A stretch of 64,000 nucleotides of DNA from Alkalibacterium sp. 20 (GCF_001885615.1 NZ_LSRN01000078.1:1-64000); one strand, 5' to 3'; numbered from the stretch's first letter, positions 1 through 9,531 are shown. A program made the numbers and translations. Notes: generated from the letters alone by a model not told the origin.

Positions 1-30
1 GTATATTTAAGAACAATCATTCAAAAACGC

Positions 31-64
31 GAAAGAGGCTGGGACTTAAGTCCCAGCCTCTTTC
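31..64 (-). terminator. Rho-independent terminator of the gluconate kinase gene
   Basis: A perfect 17+17 base palindrome (GAAAGAGGCTGGGACTT and its complement, no loop bases left over) lies about 150 bases downstream of the gluconate kinase stop codon. It is A/T-flanked on both sides, so it may act in both directions. Confidence 0.75.
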
Positions 65-213
65 CACATATAATAGTTCGCTTCAGTATCTTGCCAACCT
101 TAAAATAATAAGTCAAGCAGTCGCCTTTTAGCTCATAAATGTTCTGTCCATTTGCTTACTTTTTTCTTCAGCATCCTAGTCGAAGGATTCATTCCTTATT
201 CTCTGCTTTTCGC

Positions 214-1746
214 TCATTTATATTTTTTCTGAAAAGCAATGAGACTGTCATATTCTTTTTCAAACAGGTGACTTAACCGATGACATATTGGCATGAGTTC
301 TTTGTAGATGGTCACGACATCCGGATTCGGTTCAGTGATTTCTTTCATTTCCACCATGTTTTTCACTTCACTTAAATCGTCGATATCTCCCAGGGCAAAG
401 CGTCCCAGGACAACAGCGCCCAAGCAGGCACTTTCTCCGGTTTGCGGAATATGTATTTCCTGATCAAAGACATCGGCCAACATCTGGACCCAAACTTCTG
501 ATCTCACAAAGCCGCCGGTGGCATGTACTTTCTTTGGTCGTCCGATCAGTTCTTCCAAGGCTGAGAATACGGTACACAGATTCATATTTATACCTTCCAA
601 CACGGCCCGCATCATGTGGGCTTTTTTGTGATGCATCGCTAAGCCGTAAAAAGAACCTCGAGCGTTGGCATTCCAGGAAGGCGCACGTTCACCTGATAAA
701 TACGGATGGAATATGAGCCCGTTCGATCCCGCTTGAACGGTCGCCATTTTTTCCGTCATGACGTCATACGGTTCCATGCCGCGCACTTTTGCTTCTTTTA
801 TTTCTTCCTGGCATAACTCATCTCTCAACCAGCACAATATCATGCCGCCACTGTTGACAGGTCCGCCTATGACCCAGTGATCTTCAGTTAACGCGTAACA
901 GAAGATTCTGCCTTTTGCATCCGTCACCGGTTTATCCGTCACTGTTCGAATCGCACCGCTGGTTCCGATGGTGATGGCGACAACACCCTTGTCGATCGCA
1001 TTTACGCCTAAGTTGGCCAGACACCCATCATTGGCTCCAATGACAACAGGCGTGTCGATATTTATCCTCATTGCTTGAGCATGTGTTTTATTCATTCCGG
1101 TAAACACTGCTGTTGTCGGGACCAGTTCAGATAATTCCTCACTGGTTATTTGAGCCGTTTCCAGCGCTTCTTCATCCCAATCCAAGGTATACATATTAAA
1201 GAGACCTGTCGCAGATGCAACGGAATGATCGATGACATACTTATCGAAGAGATGATAAAAGACGTATTCTTTGATACCGATAAAACGGTGAGCATGCTCA
1301 AAAATATCGGGTTTTTCTGCTTTTAACCACATGAGTTTCGTGAGCGGTGACATAGAATGAATGGGTGTCCCTGTTTTTTCATAGATCGACTGGCCGTTCA
1401 TTTCCTTTAACTGAACAGCGTAAGGCTCGCTTCGCTGGTCCGCCCATATGATAGAGGCCGTTAAGGGTTTCCCGCTGTCATCCACCGCTATAAAACTGTG
1501 CATGGCTGCACTGAAAGAAATCAGCTGGATGTCGTCTTTGGATACTTTTGATTTTCCCATCAACGTTTTGATCGAAGTCATGACAGCTTTTACTATTTCA
1601 TCAGGGTCTTGTTCCGAGGCCTGTGGTTCTGGATGGTACATCGGATAGTCGACTGATGCCTGACTTATATTTTCACCTTTTTTGGAAAAAAGAACAGCTT
1701 TCGTACTCGTGGTTCCAATATCTACGCCAATGGCATATTTCTTCAT
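214..1746 (-). CDS. gntK: Gluconate kinase, FGGY family
   Basis: A carbohydrate kinase of the FGGY family that probably phosphorylates D-gluconate to 6-phosphogluconate for the pentose-phosphate route. The N-terminal phosphate loop DIGTTSTKAVLF, the aspartate-containing segment IIWADQRSEPY, GANDGCLANLG, the C-terminal ATP-binding segment TIGTSGAIRT and HATGGFVRSEVW are all visible, and the length of about 510 residues is normal for the family. The third codon ATG (1746) is preferred because an AGTAGG ribosome site sits 6 bases before it, whereas the first ATG touches that site. It appears monocistronic and stands alone: no gluconate permease or GntR regulator is next to it. Xylulokinase or glycerol kinase are the main alternatives, but the HPEPQASEQDPDEI and GTPIHSMSPLTKL segments are typical of gluconate kinases. 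Confidence 0.85.
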   Translation of the reverse strand: MKKYAIGVDIGTTSTKAVLFSKKGENISQASVDYPMYHPEPQASEQDPDEIVKAVMTSIKTLMGKSKVSKDDIQLISFSAAMHSFIAVDDSGKPLTASIIWADQRSEPYAVQLKEMNGQSIYEKTGTPIHSMSPLTKLMWLKAEKPDIFEHAHRFIGIKEYVFYHLFDKYVIDHSVASATGLFNMYTLDWDEEALETAQITSEELSELVPTTAVFTGMNKTHAQAMRINIDTPVVIGANDGCLANLGVNAIDKGVVAITIGTSGAIRTVTDKPVTDAKGRIFCYALTEDHWVIGGPVNSGGMILCWLRDELCQEEIKEAKVRGMEPYDVMTEKMATVQAGSNGLIFHPYLSGERAPSWNANARGSFYGLAMHHKKAHMMRAVLEGINMNLCTVFSALEELIGRPKKVHATGGFVRSEVWVQMLADVFDQEIHIPQTGESACLGAVVLGRFALGDIDDLSEVKNMVEMKEITEPNPDVVTIYKELMPICHRLSHLFEKEYDSLIAFQKKYK

Positions 1747-1835
1747 ACTCATCCTACTTTCTCACACTTATCTTATAAATGTAGTATACCATTGTCTTCT
1801 AAAGAGCCGCAAAGAAGTCCATCTTTTACAGACAA

Positions 1836-1863
1836 AAAACTAGCTGCCAAAACAGCTAGTTTT
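1836..1863 (-). terminator. Terminator of the amino-acid ABC transporter operon
   Basis: An 11-bp stem (AAAACTAGCTG with its complement, 6-base loop) is followed on the minus strand by TTTTTTG. It lies between the ABC ATPase gene and gntK. Confidence 0.85.
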
Positions 1864-2011
1864 ATTGGTTATATTTAATTGTGGTACAGTCCAGATTATC
1901 GACTAATTTATAAAACGAGATCAATTATTGCTCTTTCTCCGAAATCTATTATCGTCTCGTTGAAGCTTTAAAGATCGCCGTCTTGAATCAGTCATTATCC
2001 CGAACCATTTA

Positions 2012-2755
2012 TTATTCATCTTGAAGTAAAGCTAAGAATTCTCTTGTACGTTCCTCTTTCGGATCAGTTAAGATTTCCTCGGCCGGTCCTTCTTCAACGA
2101 TATAGCCGTCATCCATAAAGAACGCTTTGTCAGCAATACGGCGCGCAAAGTTCATTTCATGGGTCACGATGACCATCGTCTGCCCTTCTTTCGCCAGACT
2201 TTCAATAACTTTCAATACTTCTCTAACAAGTTGAGGATCCAGGGCGGAAGTCGGTTCGTCAAACAACATGACCTCAGGATGCATCATCAAAGCACGGGCA
2301 ATGGCCGCTCTCTGTTGCTGACCACCAGACAGTGCATCCGGAAACTTATCCTGATGTTCTGTCAGTCCCACTTTTTCAAGCAGGACCCTGGCTTCTTCCA
2401 AGATAACTTCCTTATCCTGTTGTTTGGCAGTCAGCGGTGCCTGAATGATATTTTCCAGTAGCGTCATATGAGGAAATAAGTGGAAGCCCTGAAAAACCAT
2501 TCCAGAATACTGACGGATTTCTTTGATATCCTTTTTCGTAATTTTTTTTTCGCCAAACGACACTACTTTTTCACCAATTTTTATCGTTCCTTCATCTGGA
2601 ATCTCCAGCAGATTGAGGCAGCGAAGCAGTGTTGTTTTCCCCGAACCGGAAGCTCCGACTAAACAAACGACTTCTCCTTTATGGACTTGCAGATTAATGG
2701 ATTTCAATACAGGTGTATTATCAAAACTTTTTTTAAGACTTTCGATTGTAATCAC
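2012..2755 (-). CDS. Polar amino-acid ABC transporter ATP-binding protein (GlnQ type)
   Basis: The ATPase of a polar amino-acid importer (PAAT family), working on the cytoplasmic face of the membrane. Walker [10 protein letters not shown] is near residue 34, the Q-loop [12 protein letters not shown] near 90, the signature LSGGQQQR near 141, Walker B VMLFDEP near 161 and the switch histidine in VTHEMNFAR near 197. The 247-residue length is typical. It is the last gene of a binding protein-permease-ATPase operon and starts 12 bases after the permease. The exact amino acid (cystine, glutamine or arginine type) cannot be read from the ATPase. Confidence 0.93.
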   Translation of the reverse strand: MITIESLKKSFDNTPVLKSINLQVHKGEVVCLVGASGSGKTTLLRCLNLLEIPDEGTIKIGEKVVSFGEKKITKKDIKEIRQYSGMVFQGFHLFPHMTLLENIIQAPLTAKQQDKEVILEEARVLLEKVGLTEHQDKFPDALSGGQQQRAAIARALMMHPEVMLFDEPTSALDPQLVREVLKVIESLAKEGQTMVIVTHEMNFARRIADKAFFMDDGYIVEEGPAEEILTDPKEERTREFLALLQDE

Positions 2756-2767
2756 ACGTTTTCCTCC

Positions 2768-3466
2768 TTAATTAGACAAATAACGATTATATCTTATTTC
2801 TAATCGATTCTGGAAGTAGCCAATCACGATACAGACCATCCAGTAGATGAGCGCTGCCGATATATACATCGTCATGCTGTCGTAGGTTCTCCCTGCCACC
2901 AGTCGTGCGCTGTAAAGTAACTCCTGTACCGTAATGACTGATGCTAGAGACGTCCCTTTTACCACATCCATAAAAATATTAAAGGTTGGAGGTAATGCGA
3001 TTCGAGTAGCTTGAGGAATAATTATTTTTCTTAACGTCTGAAAATAGTCCATCTGCAATGTCGCAGCGGCTTCCCACTGCCCTCTAGGTACGGACATTAT
3101 TGCCGAGCGAACAACTTCAGCATTATAAGCCGCAAAGTTTAAACTGACCCCAACGATAGCCGCCACGATTGCATTGTTAAAATCGATTCCTATTACTGGT
3201 AATCCGTAGTAAAGGATAAAAACAAAAACCAGCAAAGGCGTTCCTCTCATAAAAGAAATGTATAATCGAGCGGGTAAGCTTAAAAGAGCATATTTTGACA
3301 TACGGGCAATACCTAATACAATCCCCAGCATTAATGCAATAAACATACTGAATAAGGCAATGATCATCGTATTCTGCAGACCCTGAAGTAAAAATGGTAA
3401 TGAATCTATCGCCAGTTCAAAATCAAACAAGTGCTCCCATCGAATGTCTCTAAATGTATCAAACAT
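2768..3466 (-). CDS. Polar amino-acid ABC transporter permease
   Basis: An integral membrane permease of the HisM/GlnP family. It has about five hydrophobic segments and the EAA-loop region QWEAAATLQMDYFQTLRKIIIPQA (split here as QWEAAATLQM and YFQTLRKIIIPQA). The start at 3466 (MFDTFRDIRW) is chosen over an upstream ATG at 3487 because AAAGG lies 7-8 bases before it. It is separated from the upstream binding-protein gene by a hairpin, which would lower permease expression relative to the binding protein. A single permease implies a homodimer. Confidence 0.9.
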   Translation of the reverse strand: MFDTFRDIRWEHLFDFELAIDSLPFLLQGLQNTMIIALFSMFIALMLGIVLGIARMSKYALLSLPARLYISFMRGTPLLVFVFILYYGLPVIGIDFNNAIVAAIVGVSLNFAAYNAEVVRSAIMSVPRGQWEAAATLQMDYFQTLRKIIIPQATRIALPPTFNIFMDVVKGTSLASVITVQELLYSARLVAGRTYDSMTMYISAALIYWMVCIVIGYFQNRLEIRYNRYLSN

Positions 3467-3504
3467 TGTTATATCCTTTCTAGTCATTTACTTTTTTAAT
3501 AAAA

Positions 3505-3538
3505 AAACATACAAGAACGAGTTGATTCTTGTATGTTT
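3505..3538 (-). terminator. Intercistronic hairpin between binding protein and permease genes
   Basis: A 13-bp perfect stem (AAACATACAAGAA with its complement, 8-base loop) is followed by a T run on the minus strand. Its position inside the operon suggests partial termination or protection of the 3' end of the binding-protein mRNA. Confidence 0.75.
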
Positions 3539-3549
3539 CTCTTTACTAT

Positions 3550-4443
3550 TTATTCTCCTTCAAGATTCACGATTTCTGACTCATCGACAGGTTCTGTAAC
3601 GTCTGCCCCTAAGAATTCCACTGATAGCTCAGATACGACACCTTCATCATTTAATTCTTGAAGTGCTTCGCTTAAACGATCTCGTAATGATTCATTCCCT
3701 TTTAAGACGGTCATTGCACTTTCAGTCGCGTGAAATTTCACGTCTTCTGCAATTGCCAGGCGATCATCATCAAATTCGTTCAATGTATTGATTAGAACAA
3801 GGTAATCATTCAGGTAAGCATCCTGGTTTCCGTTGATGACATCTCTAAGCATGGCTTCAACCCCGCCATCATATGCTGTGCCATTTGCCCCGATATTATC
3901 TGCAAAAATCGCATAATTACTTGTCAGCGATCCAACTGCAACGTCGACACCTTCTAAATCACGAGCAGATTCAAATTTGTCCTGATCTTCTTCTCTGACA
4001 ATGATTGAACCGTAAGAGAATTTATGAGGATCGACAAAGTCGAAAATTTCCAAACGTTCTTCAGTAATGGCAAAATCATGCGCTGCGACATCGATTTGTC
4101 CGTTTCTGAGTGCCGGAAGAATACCATCAAAGTCCATTGTCTCGAATTCGACTTCAAGATCCAGCTTTTCTCCGATTTCTCTCACTAATTCTACTTCAAA
4201 TCCTGTGAGTTCGTTGTTCTCATCAAAGAATGTGATCGGAGCATAAGTCCCGGAAGTTCCCACAGTCAGGACGCCTTCTTCTTCTATCGTTGCCCAAGAG
4301 GTTTCTTCTTCAACGGTTTCTTCGGTTGTCTCTTCTGCTGCATCATCATTCATCTCAACGTCAGATTCTGCGTCATTTCCACAAGCGAATAATAATCCCC
4401 CCATTGAAACTAAACTAGTTAATAATAATTTTTTCTTCATCAT
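3550..4443 (-). CDS. Polar amino-acid ABC transporter substrate-binding lipoprotein
   Basis: An extracellular solute-binding protein (SBP_bac_3 family) that captures a polar amino acid and delivers it to the downstream permease and ATPase. It has a lipoprotein signal (MMKKKLLLTSLV..LLFAC, lipobox LFAC) followed by a very acidic linker with many E and D. The binding domain starts near GVLTVGTSGTYAPITFFDE, and the family motif GFEVELVREIGEKLDLEVEF is present. About 297 residues. Either of the first two ATG codons could be used; AAGGGG lies just upstream. The acidic linker fits a salt- or alkali-adapted cell surface. The substrate is undetermined. Confidence 0.9.
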   Translation of the reverse strand: MMKKKLLLTSLVSMGGLLFACGNDAESDVEMNDDAAEETTEETVEEETSWATIEEEGVLTVGTSGTYAPITFFDENNELTGFEVELVREIGEKLDLEVEFETMDFDGILPALRNGQIDVAAHDFAITEERLEIFDFVDPHKFSYGSIIVREEDQDKFESARDLEGVDVAVGSLTSNYAIFADNIGANGTAYDGGVEAMLRDVINGNQDAYLNDYLVLINTLNEFDDDRLAIAEDVKFHATESAMTVLKGNESLRDRLSEALQELNDEGVVSELSVEFLGADVTEPVDESEIVNLEGE

Positions 4444-4498
4444 TAAATCCCCTTTTCACTCTATATCATCTCAAATTTAACATTTTTTTAACATAAAA

Positions 4499-4529
4499 AA
4501 ACACTGGACGCTAAAAAGGTCCGGTGTTT
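4499..4529 (-). terminator. Terminator of the alpha-glucosidase/PTS/EEP operon
   Basis: An 11-bp stem (AAACACTGGAC paired with GTCCGGTGTTT, one G-T wobble), followed on the minus strand by TTTTTTATG. It lies about 55 bases after the hydrolase stop codon. Confidence 0.8.
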
Positions 4530-4583
4530 AATATAGCATGTTTTTAAATGATTGTCACGTAACACCCTGACTTTAAGTAAGCA

Positions 4584-5423
4584 TTATCCAAAAATGGCTT
4601 CAACACCAAAATGGTCACTGACCACCGGGCCATTTTGACCGTCAAAGACTACGCGGTAAGAAGCGATTTCTTTTTCGCTGTCAGCAAAGATATAATCTAT
4701 GCGCTTTTCTTCCGCATGATCATCCCAGCCATCGATGGCACTCGATACCGTGGCCTCTCCAATTTTTTCTGTGGCTTTCGTGAAAGCATCAGCCAGATAC
4801 GGTGCTGTTTCTTTGATGTAGTCATAACCTTCCTGAGACACAGAGGCTTCATTGTTGAAGTCCCCCATGACTAAGAGCGGTGAACTTTTCGCATCCTCAA
4901 CTGATTTGAGCGTCTGATCCCACTCGTGTTTAAACAATTCATCGCCTGATGCATCTTGCCACCAGGAGTAATGGCAGGAAACAATGGTCCAGTTCTCTTG
5001 TTCACCCAAGGTTGTAGCTCTCAAAAGGCGTCTCGTATAATGATGGGCATAGTCCTTACATTTTGACACGCGTAGACTCTGCGCTGCGATTGGATATTCA
5101 GAAAGAATCGCTACCCCTTCATCATAGGTATCATACCCAATATGGTTGGCTGTCCAGCTCCAGAAATAAGGCAGTCCTTTAGCCCGTAGCCCTTCAACGA
5201 TAAGTAGGGCAAAGTTATCTGCTTTTATCTCCACGTCAGGATGGTCTCCAGTTGGTCTGACAAAGGTCGGATCGTTTACTGCTAGAGCATCCATCGATTG
5301 ATTGATCTCCTGTAGCGCTATAAAGCTATATTCATTCACAACGATCCAGTCAATGAGTTGCTCGATTTTTTCTAAAGGATCTTCTTCCATCCACGCATGC
5401 GTGTTAAGTGTTAAGACTTTCAT
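4584..5423 (-). CDS. Endonuclease/exonuclease/phosphatase (EEP) family hydrolase
   Basis: A metal-dependent phosphoester hydrolase of the EEP (DNase I/sphingomyelinase-like) fold. Landmarks in order are LTLNTHAW near residue 4, the metal-binding glutamate in FIALQEINQ near 37, the HYSWW segment near 150, the GDFNNEA motif near 187, RIDYIFAD near 246 and the catalytic SDHFGV at the C-terminus. 279 residues, no signal peptide, so probably cytoplasmic. It starts 22 bases after the maltose-type PTS gene and ends the operon, so a role tied to sugar uptake is inferred (for example acting on a phosphorylated metabolite), but its substrate is unknown. Confidence 0.8.
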   Translation of the reverse strand: MKVLTLNTHAWMEEDPLEKIEQLIDWIVVNEYSFIALQEINQSMDALAVNDPTFVRPTGDHPDVEIKADNFALLIVEGLRAKGLPYFWSWTANHIGYDTYDEGVAILSEYPIAAQSLRVSKCKDYAHHYTRRLLRATTLGEQENWTIVSCHYSWWQDASGDELFKHEWDQTLKSVEDAKSSPLLVMGDFNNEASVSQEGYDYIKETAPYLADAFTKATEKIGEATVSSAIDGWDDHAEEKRIDYIFADSEKEIASYRVVFDGQNGPVVSDHFGVEAIFG

Positions 5424-5445
5424 CTGTTAGTCTCCTTAAGATCTA

Positions 5446-7626
5446 TTATTTAACGTTCCCAATGCTGTCTGCTGCTTTTACGTCATCAACAGCTGTTAAC
5501 TCAAAGGCTTGATTCTCTTTCAAATTGGTAAAGACCACCATGATCGAGGTATCTTTATGGGCTTGTTCCACCTTGCTTCGGTACATATTGGCAAGAGGCT
5601 GTCCTGCTTTGATGATTTGGTCTTCTTCGACCAGTACGTCAAAGGCTGCGCCTTTCAAGTCTACCGTATCAATGCCCATATGAACCAGCACTTCTATGCC
5701 TTCAGCCGTTTCCAGACCGATTGCATGCTTCGTAGGGAAGATACTTCTGACCGTTCCGGAAACAGGTGAAACGACTTCATTATCTGAAGGGACGACCGCA
5801 AAGCCATCGCCCATCATTTTTTGAGAAAAGACCTTGTCATTGACTTCCGTGATAGGTAACACTTGACCATCAGCTACAGAATAAATGGTTTGACTAGTTG
5901 CTTTATTTGTTTCAGTTAAGTTGGTCGCAGTCGTATTTGTTTTTGAAGGTCCTTGATCAGTGAGTGACGATGCGGGAATGGGTGCACCGGAATCCAGCAC
6001 ATCTATAATATCCGATTTCAAGACATCAGCTTTTGGTCCGTAAATCGCTTGAACGCCTGTATCTTTATGAACGAGTCCCATAGCTCCCGCTTTTTTCCAG
6101 TTCGCTTCGCTGCCCACTTTATTGGTGTCTTTAACCGTCACACGCAGTCGTGTCATGCACGCATCCACGTCCGAAATGTTGTCTTTTCCACCAAGTAAAT
6201 GAATGACATCATACACTTGCTGAGAGGCGTCCACTTTATCACCTGAAGGTTCGTCCTGACCGTTGCCTTCATAATTTCCTTTTCGACCAGGTGTCGCATA
6301 TTTGAAGCGTTTGATCAAGTAGTCGGCGATGAAATACATCACTACAGCGAACAAAATGGTGACCCAAATGTAGTTAAACAAGTCCCAACCTAATCCGGCG
6401 CTAAATGCTAAAGGTGTCCGTGATAAGAGTTCGATATTACCAAAGGCATGGATACGTAGCGGCAAAATATCTGCCATCGCAAAAGCTAACCCCTGAACGA
6501 TTGCATACACACCATAAAGCGGCATCGCTGCAAACATAAACATGAATTCCAGAGGTTCCGTTACCCCGGTTAAGAAGACTGCCAATGCAGCAGAAATGTA
6601 CATGGATTTGTAGGATTTACGTTTATCTTCGTCTACATTTTTATACATCGCATAAGCCAGACCCATCAACGTTCCGGATGAACCGATCATTTGTCCGACT
6701 TTAAATCGTGCAGGGACAAAGTTTTCCATAGCGAATTGATATGTGCTCGTGTCACCGGCATGATCCAGATTCACTAAGTCTCTTGCCCATGCCAGCCATA
6801 AAGGATCCTGACCAAAGACAAATGAGCCTTGTTGAGCCCCACTTAGGATCTCATAGGTCCCACCCAACGGTGTGTAATTAATTGGAATAGTTAACATGTG
6901 ATGCAGACCAAACGGCAGGAGCAAACGCTCGAGTGTTCCGAATAAAAACGGAGCTAATATTGGTGCTGTATCTTGTGATTCAGCAATCCAGACACCAAAA
7001 CTGTTGATTCCGCCTTGAATGACCGGCCAGACGAAAGCTAAAACAATTGCAGCGATCAGTGACCATAAAATGACCACAAAGGGCACAAATCGTTTCCCGT
7101 TAAAGAAAGACAGGGCGTCCGGTAACTTTCTAAATTTATAGTATTTATTGAAAGCCATGGCTCCCATAAATCCGGCAATGATACCGACGAAGACACCCAT
7201 ATTTAAAGCAGGCGCTTCCAAGACACTAATAAAGTAACCATTTACAGGGATTTCTGTTCCAAGCAACGTCTGCGTAACAGCCGCTTCATCACCCAGCATA
7301 TCTTGGGTGACTCCGAAAATAGCCCCGGAGATACGGTTGATTAGAATGAAACTGATTCCGGCTGCAAAGGCACCGCCCGCTCTATCTTTCGCCCAGCTTC
7401 CACCAATGGCTAGAGCAAACAGGATGTGAAGATTTCCGATGATCGCCCAACCAATGCTTTCAATGACGCTTCCCACAGCGATTAAAGCCTGCAGATCAGG
7501 ATTGATCAGCGGAATAGACCCACCGATACTGATCATCAAACCTGCAGCAGGCATAACTGCGATAACCCCCATCAAGGATTTACCAAATTTCTGCCAGAAT
7601 TCAAAATTCATTATTTTTTTCATCAT
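5446..7626 (-). CDS. malT: PTS maltose/glucose-type transporter, EIICBA
   Basis: A sugar phosphotransferase permease with domains in the order IIC-IIB-IIA. The IIC part (residues 1-430) has about ten membrane segments with GTLERLLLPFGLHHML and the conserved GVTEPLEFMF. IIB carries the phosphorylated cysteine in DVDACMTRLRVTV (near 488). IIA carries the phosphorylated histidine in VLVHMGIDTV (near 645). It imports and phosphorylates its sugar. Maltose is inferred from its place directly between an alpha-glucosidase and other maltodextrin genes and from the family of the IIC domain; glucose is the main alternative. GAGGAG precedes the start. The IIB-IIA linker is long and rich in S, T and N. 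Confidence 0.82.
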   Translation of the reverse strand: MMKKIMNFEFWQKFGKSLMGVIAVMPAAGLMISIGGSIPLINPDLQALIAVGSVIESIGWAIIGNLHILFALAIGGSWAKDRAGGAFAAGISFILINRISGAIFGVTQDMLGDEAAVTQTLLGTEIPVNGYFISVLEAPALNMGVFVGIIAGFMGAMAFNKYYKFRKLPDALSFFNGKRFVPFVVILWSLIAAIVLAFVWPVIQGGINSFGVWIAESQDTAPILAPFLFGTLERLLLPFGLHHMLTIPINYTPLGGTYEILSGAQQGSFVFGQDPLWLAWARDLVNLDHAGDTSTYQFAMENFVPARFKVGQMIGSSGTLMGLAYAMYKNVDEDKRKSYKSMYISAALAVFLTGVTEPLEFMFMFAAMPLYGVYAIVQGLAFAMADILPLRIHAFGNIELLSRTPLAFSAGLGWDLFNYIWVTILFAVVMYFIADYLIKRFKYATPGRKGNYEGNGQDEPSGDKVDASQQVYDVIHLLGGKDNISDVDACMTRLRVTVKDTNKVGSEANWKKAGAMGLVHKDTGVQAIYGPKADVLKSDIIDVLDSGAPIPASSLTDQGPSKTNTTATNLTETNKATSQTIYSVADGQVLPITEVNDKVFSQKMMGDGFAVVPSDNEVVSPVSGTVRSIFPTKHAIGLETAEGIEVLVHMGIDTVDLKGAAFDVLVEEDQIIKAGQPLANMYRSKVEQAHKDTSIMVVFTNLKENQAFELTAVDDVKAADSIGNVK

Positions 7627-7651
7627 TATTCTCCTCTAATCAACAATTATT

Positions 7652-9355
7652 TTATTCATTCAATATATAATAATTCGGATCGCGCCATACTTTTTGTTTC
7701 GCCACTCTATAGACGCGCGCTTCGTATGGTCGCAGTGTCATGGTCGCGTTTGATTCATCTCTGACACTGTAATTACTCAGTTTCATTTCTCCCAGTTCCA
7801 ATTCTTCTGACAAATCAAATTCTGTTGTCTGATTGAAGAGATTGACCATAACCGCATATTTAACGTTATCGTAGGATCTCATATAGGCATAAACGTGTTC
7901 ATGCTCTTTTGCAATGAGTTCATAACGACCATAAATCAGCGTTGGTGTCGTCTGACGCATCTTAATCATTTTTTTATAGTGATAATAAATGGAATCCGGA
8001 TCATTTAAAGACTGTTCAACATTGATATCCGGATAGTTCGGATTGACACCAAACCAGGGGGTTCCCGTTGTGAAACCAGCTTCGGGTTCGTTGGACCACT
8101 GCATCGGTGTACGTGAATTGTCACGTCCGTTTTTCCATATATAAGCCATGATCTCCTCATGCGATTTTCCGTTATCGGTTTCAATTTCATACATATTCTT
8201 CATGCCCACGTCATCATAGTCTTCAATAGCCTCGAACTGAACATTGGTCATACCGATTTCCTGACCTTGGTAGATAAACGGCGTGCCCTGCATGAAGAAG
8301 TAGAAGGTTGCCAGTGCTTTAGCTGATGTCTTTCTTAAGTCCCCATCATTTCCCCAGGTTGAAACGGAACGAGCCTGATCATGATTTTCAATAAACAGCG
8401 CATTCCATCCACGACCGTCCAAGCCTTTCTGCCAGCGGGTCATGACCGCTTTGAGTTCGTGAATATCCAAGCCATCGCCGTTCGCTCCCCATAGACTTAA
8501 ATGCTCGAATTGGAAAATCATATTGAAATAACCATTATCTTCGCCTACCCATTTATCCGCATCTCGAATCGTCACACCGTTCGCTTCGCCTACAGTCATC
8601 ACGTCGTACTTGTTCAGTGTGCGCTCAGCGAATTCAGAGAGAAACAAATCGATTCCTGACTGATTCATATGACCATCAAAAGACGGAACATATTTTTTGT
8701 TCAAGGGGTTCGGCATATTAGGAAAACCGCTTTTCTTTTTGATATGTGAAATCGCATCTACACGAAAGCCATCGATTCCTTTGTCCAGCCACCAGTTCAC
8801 CATTTCATATAACTTCTCGCGGACATCTGGATTATCCCAGTTCAAGTCCGGTTGTTTTTTAGAGAAAACGTGCATATAGTACTCATTCGATTGTTCATCA
8901 TATTCCCAAACAGAACCTCCAAAAATCGATTCCCAGTTATTGATCTCTGAACCATCCGGCATACCTGGATGCCAGATATAATAATCTCTATACGGATTAT
9001 CTTTAGAAGAACGCGCTTCAATGAACCATTCATGTTCATCCGACGTATGGTTGATAACGAGATCCATAATAATCCGCATGCCACGTTTATGGGTTTCTTC
9101 CAGTAACTCGTCAAAATCATTCATCGTACCGAATTCCTGCATGATCACGTGATAATCACTGATATCGTATCCGTTATCATCATTCGGCGACTGATAAATG
9201 GGGCTGACCCAAATGACATCAATACCCAGCTCTTTGAGATAATCGAGTTTTTGAATGATACCTCTTAGATCACCAATACCGTCTCCGTCGGAATCATTAA
9301 AACTGCGCGGATAAATTTGATATGCGACAGCTTTTTTCCACCATTGTTTTTTCAT
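7652..9355 (-). CDS. malL: Alpha-glucosidase (oligo-1,6-glucosidase type), GH13
   Basis: A cytoplasmic GH13 alpha-glucosidase that releases glucose from the ends of short alpha-glucans (alpha-1,4 and/or alpha-1,6). It begins WWKKAVAYQIYPRSF and has MDLVINHTSDEH, the nucleophile aspartate in GFRVDAISH (near 200), the acid/base glutamate in TVGEANG (near 250) and the third acid in IENHDQARSVS (near 324). About 567 residues, normal for the family. ATG 9355 is preferred by comparison with family N-termini. A GTG 15 bases upstream abuts the AGGAG, so the start is not certain. It is the first gene of the operon with the PTS, behind an operator-promoter. Valine or alanine after the catalytic aspartate usually separates 1,4- from 1,6-type enzymes, and alanine here (DAIS) does not decide. 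Trehalose-6-phosphate hydrolase is a less likely reading. Confidence 0.85.
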   Translation of the reverse strand: MKKQWWKKAVAYQIYPRSFNDSDGDGIGDLRGIIQKLDYLKELGIDVIWVSPIYQSPNDDNGYDISDYHVIMQEFGTMNDFDELLEETHKRGMRIIMDLVINHTSDEHEWFIEARSSKDNPYRDYYIWHPGMPDGSEINNWESIFGGSVWEYDEQSNEYYMHVFSKKQPDLNWDNPDVREKLYEMVNWWLDKGIDGFRVDAISHIKKKSGFPNMPNPLNKKYVPSFDGHMNQSGIDLFLSEFAERTLNKYDVMTVGEANGVTIRDADKWVGEDNGYFNMIFQFEHLSLWGANGDGLDIHELKAVMTRWQKGLDGRGWNALFIENHDQARSVSTWGNDGDLRKTSAKALATFYFFMQGTPFIYQGQEIGMTNVQFEAIEDYDDVGMKNMYEIETDNGKSHEEIMAYIWKNGRDNSRTPMQWSNEPEAGFTTGTPWFGVNPNYPDINVEQSLNDPDSIYYHYKKMIKMRQTTPTLIYGRYELIAKEHEHVYAYMRSYDNVKYAVMVNLFNQTTEFDLSEELELGEMKLSNYSVRDESNATMTLRPYEARVYRVAKQKVWRDPNYYILNE

Positions 9356-9448
9356 TTTGTCTGTATACACTCCTATGTAACCGTTAATATTTTTCTCGAA
9401 CTAAATCGCACTTGTCTAGACAATCTTTATTCTTTAGCAACATCCTTT

Positions 9449-9477
9449 ATCTTATAGTCTCACTTCAATTGTTTCAA
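9449..9477 (-). promoter_or_regulatory. Promoter of the alpha-glucosidase/PTS operon
   Basis: On the minus strand TTGAAA (9477-9472) is separated by exactly 17 bases from TAAGAT (9454-9449). The predicted transcript start is near 9441, giving a leader of roughly 85 bases. The -35 is embedded in ATTGAAACAATTG, also found at the malE promoter. Confidence 0.7.
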
Positions 9478-9489
9478 TACTTATCGAAT

Positions 9490-9503
9490 TGTTATCGGTA
9501 TCA
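9490..9503 (-). promoter_or_regulatory. cre/LacI-type operator upstream of the alpha-glucosidase promoter
   Basis: TGATACCGATAACA (minus strand) fits the cre consensus TGWNANCGNTNWCA at every fixed position. It ends 12 bases upstream of the -35, so its centre is near -55. Binding by CcpA or by the LacI-family protein encoded at 30098-31045 are both possible. Confidence 0.7.
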
Positions 9504-9531
9504 TTATTTTGGAGGTGAAGAAAACATAGAA

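Noticed and set aside
5446-9355. Trehalose operon (PTS plus trehalose-6-phosphate hydrolase)
   Set aside because: Trehalose EII proteins of this group start with the IIB domain; here the order is IIC-IIB-IIA of maltose/glucose type, and the regulators and neighbours are maltose related. Not fully excluded.
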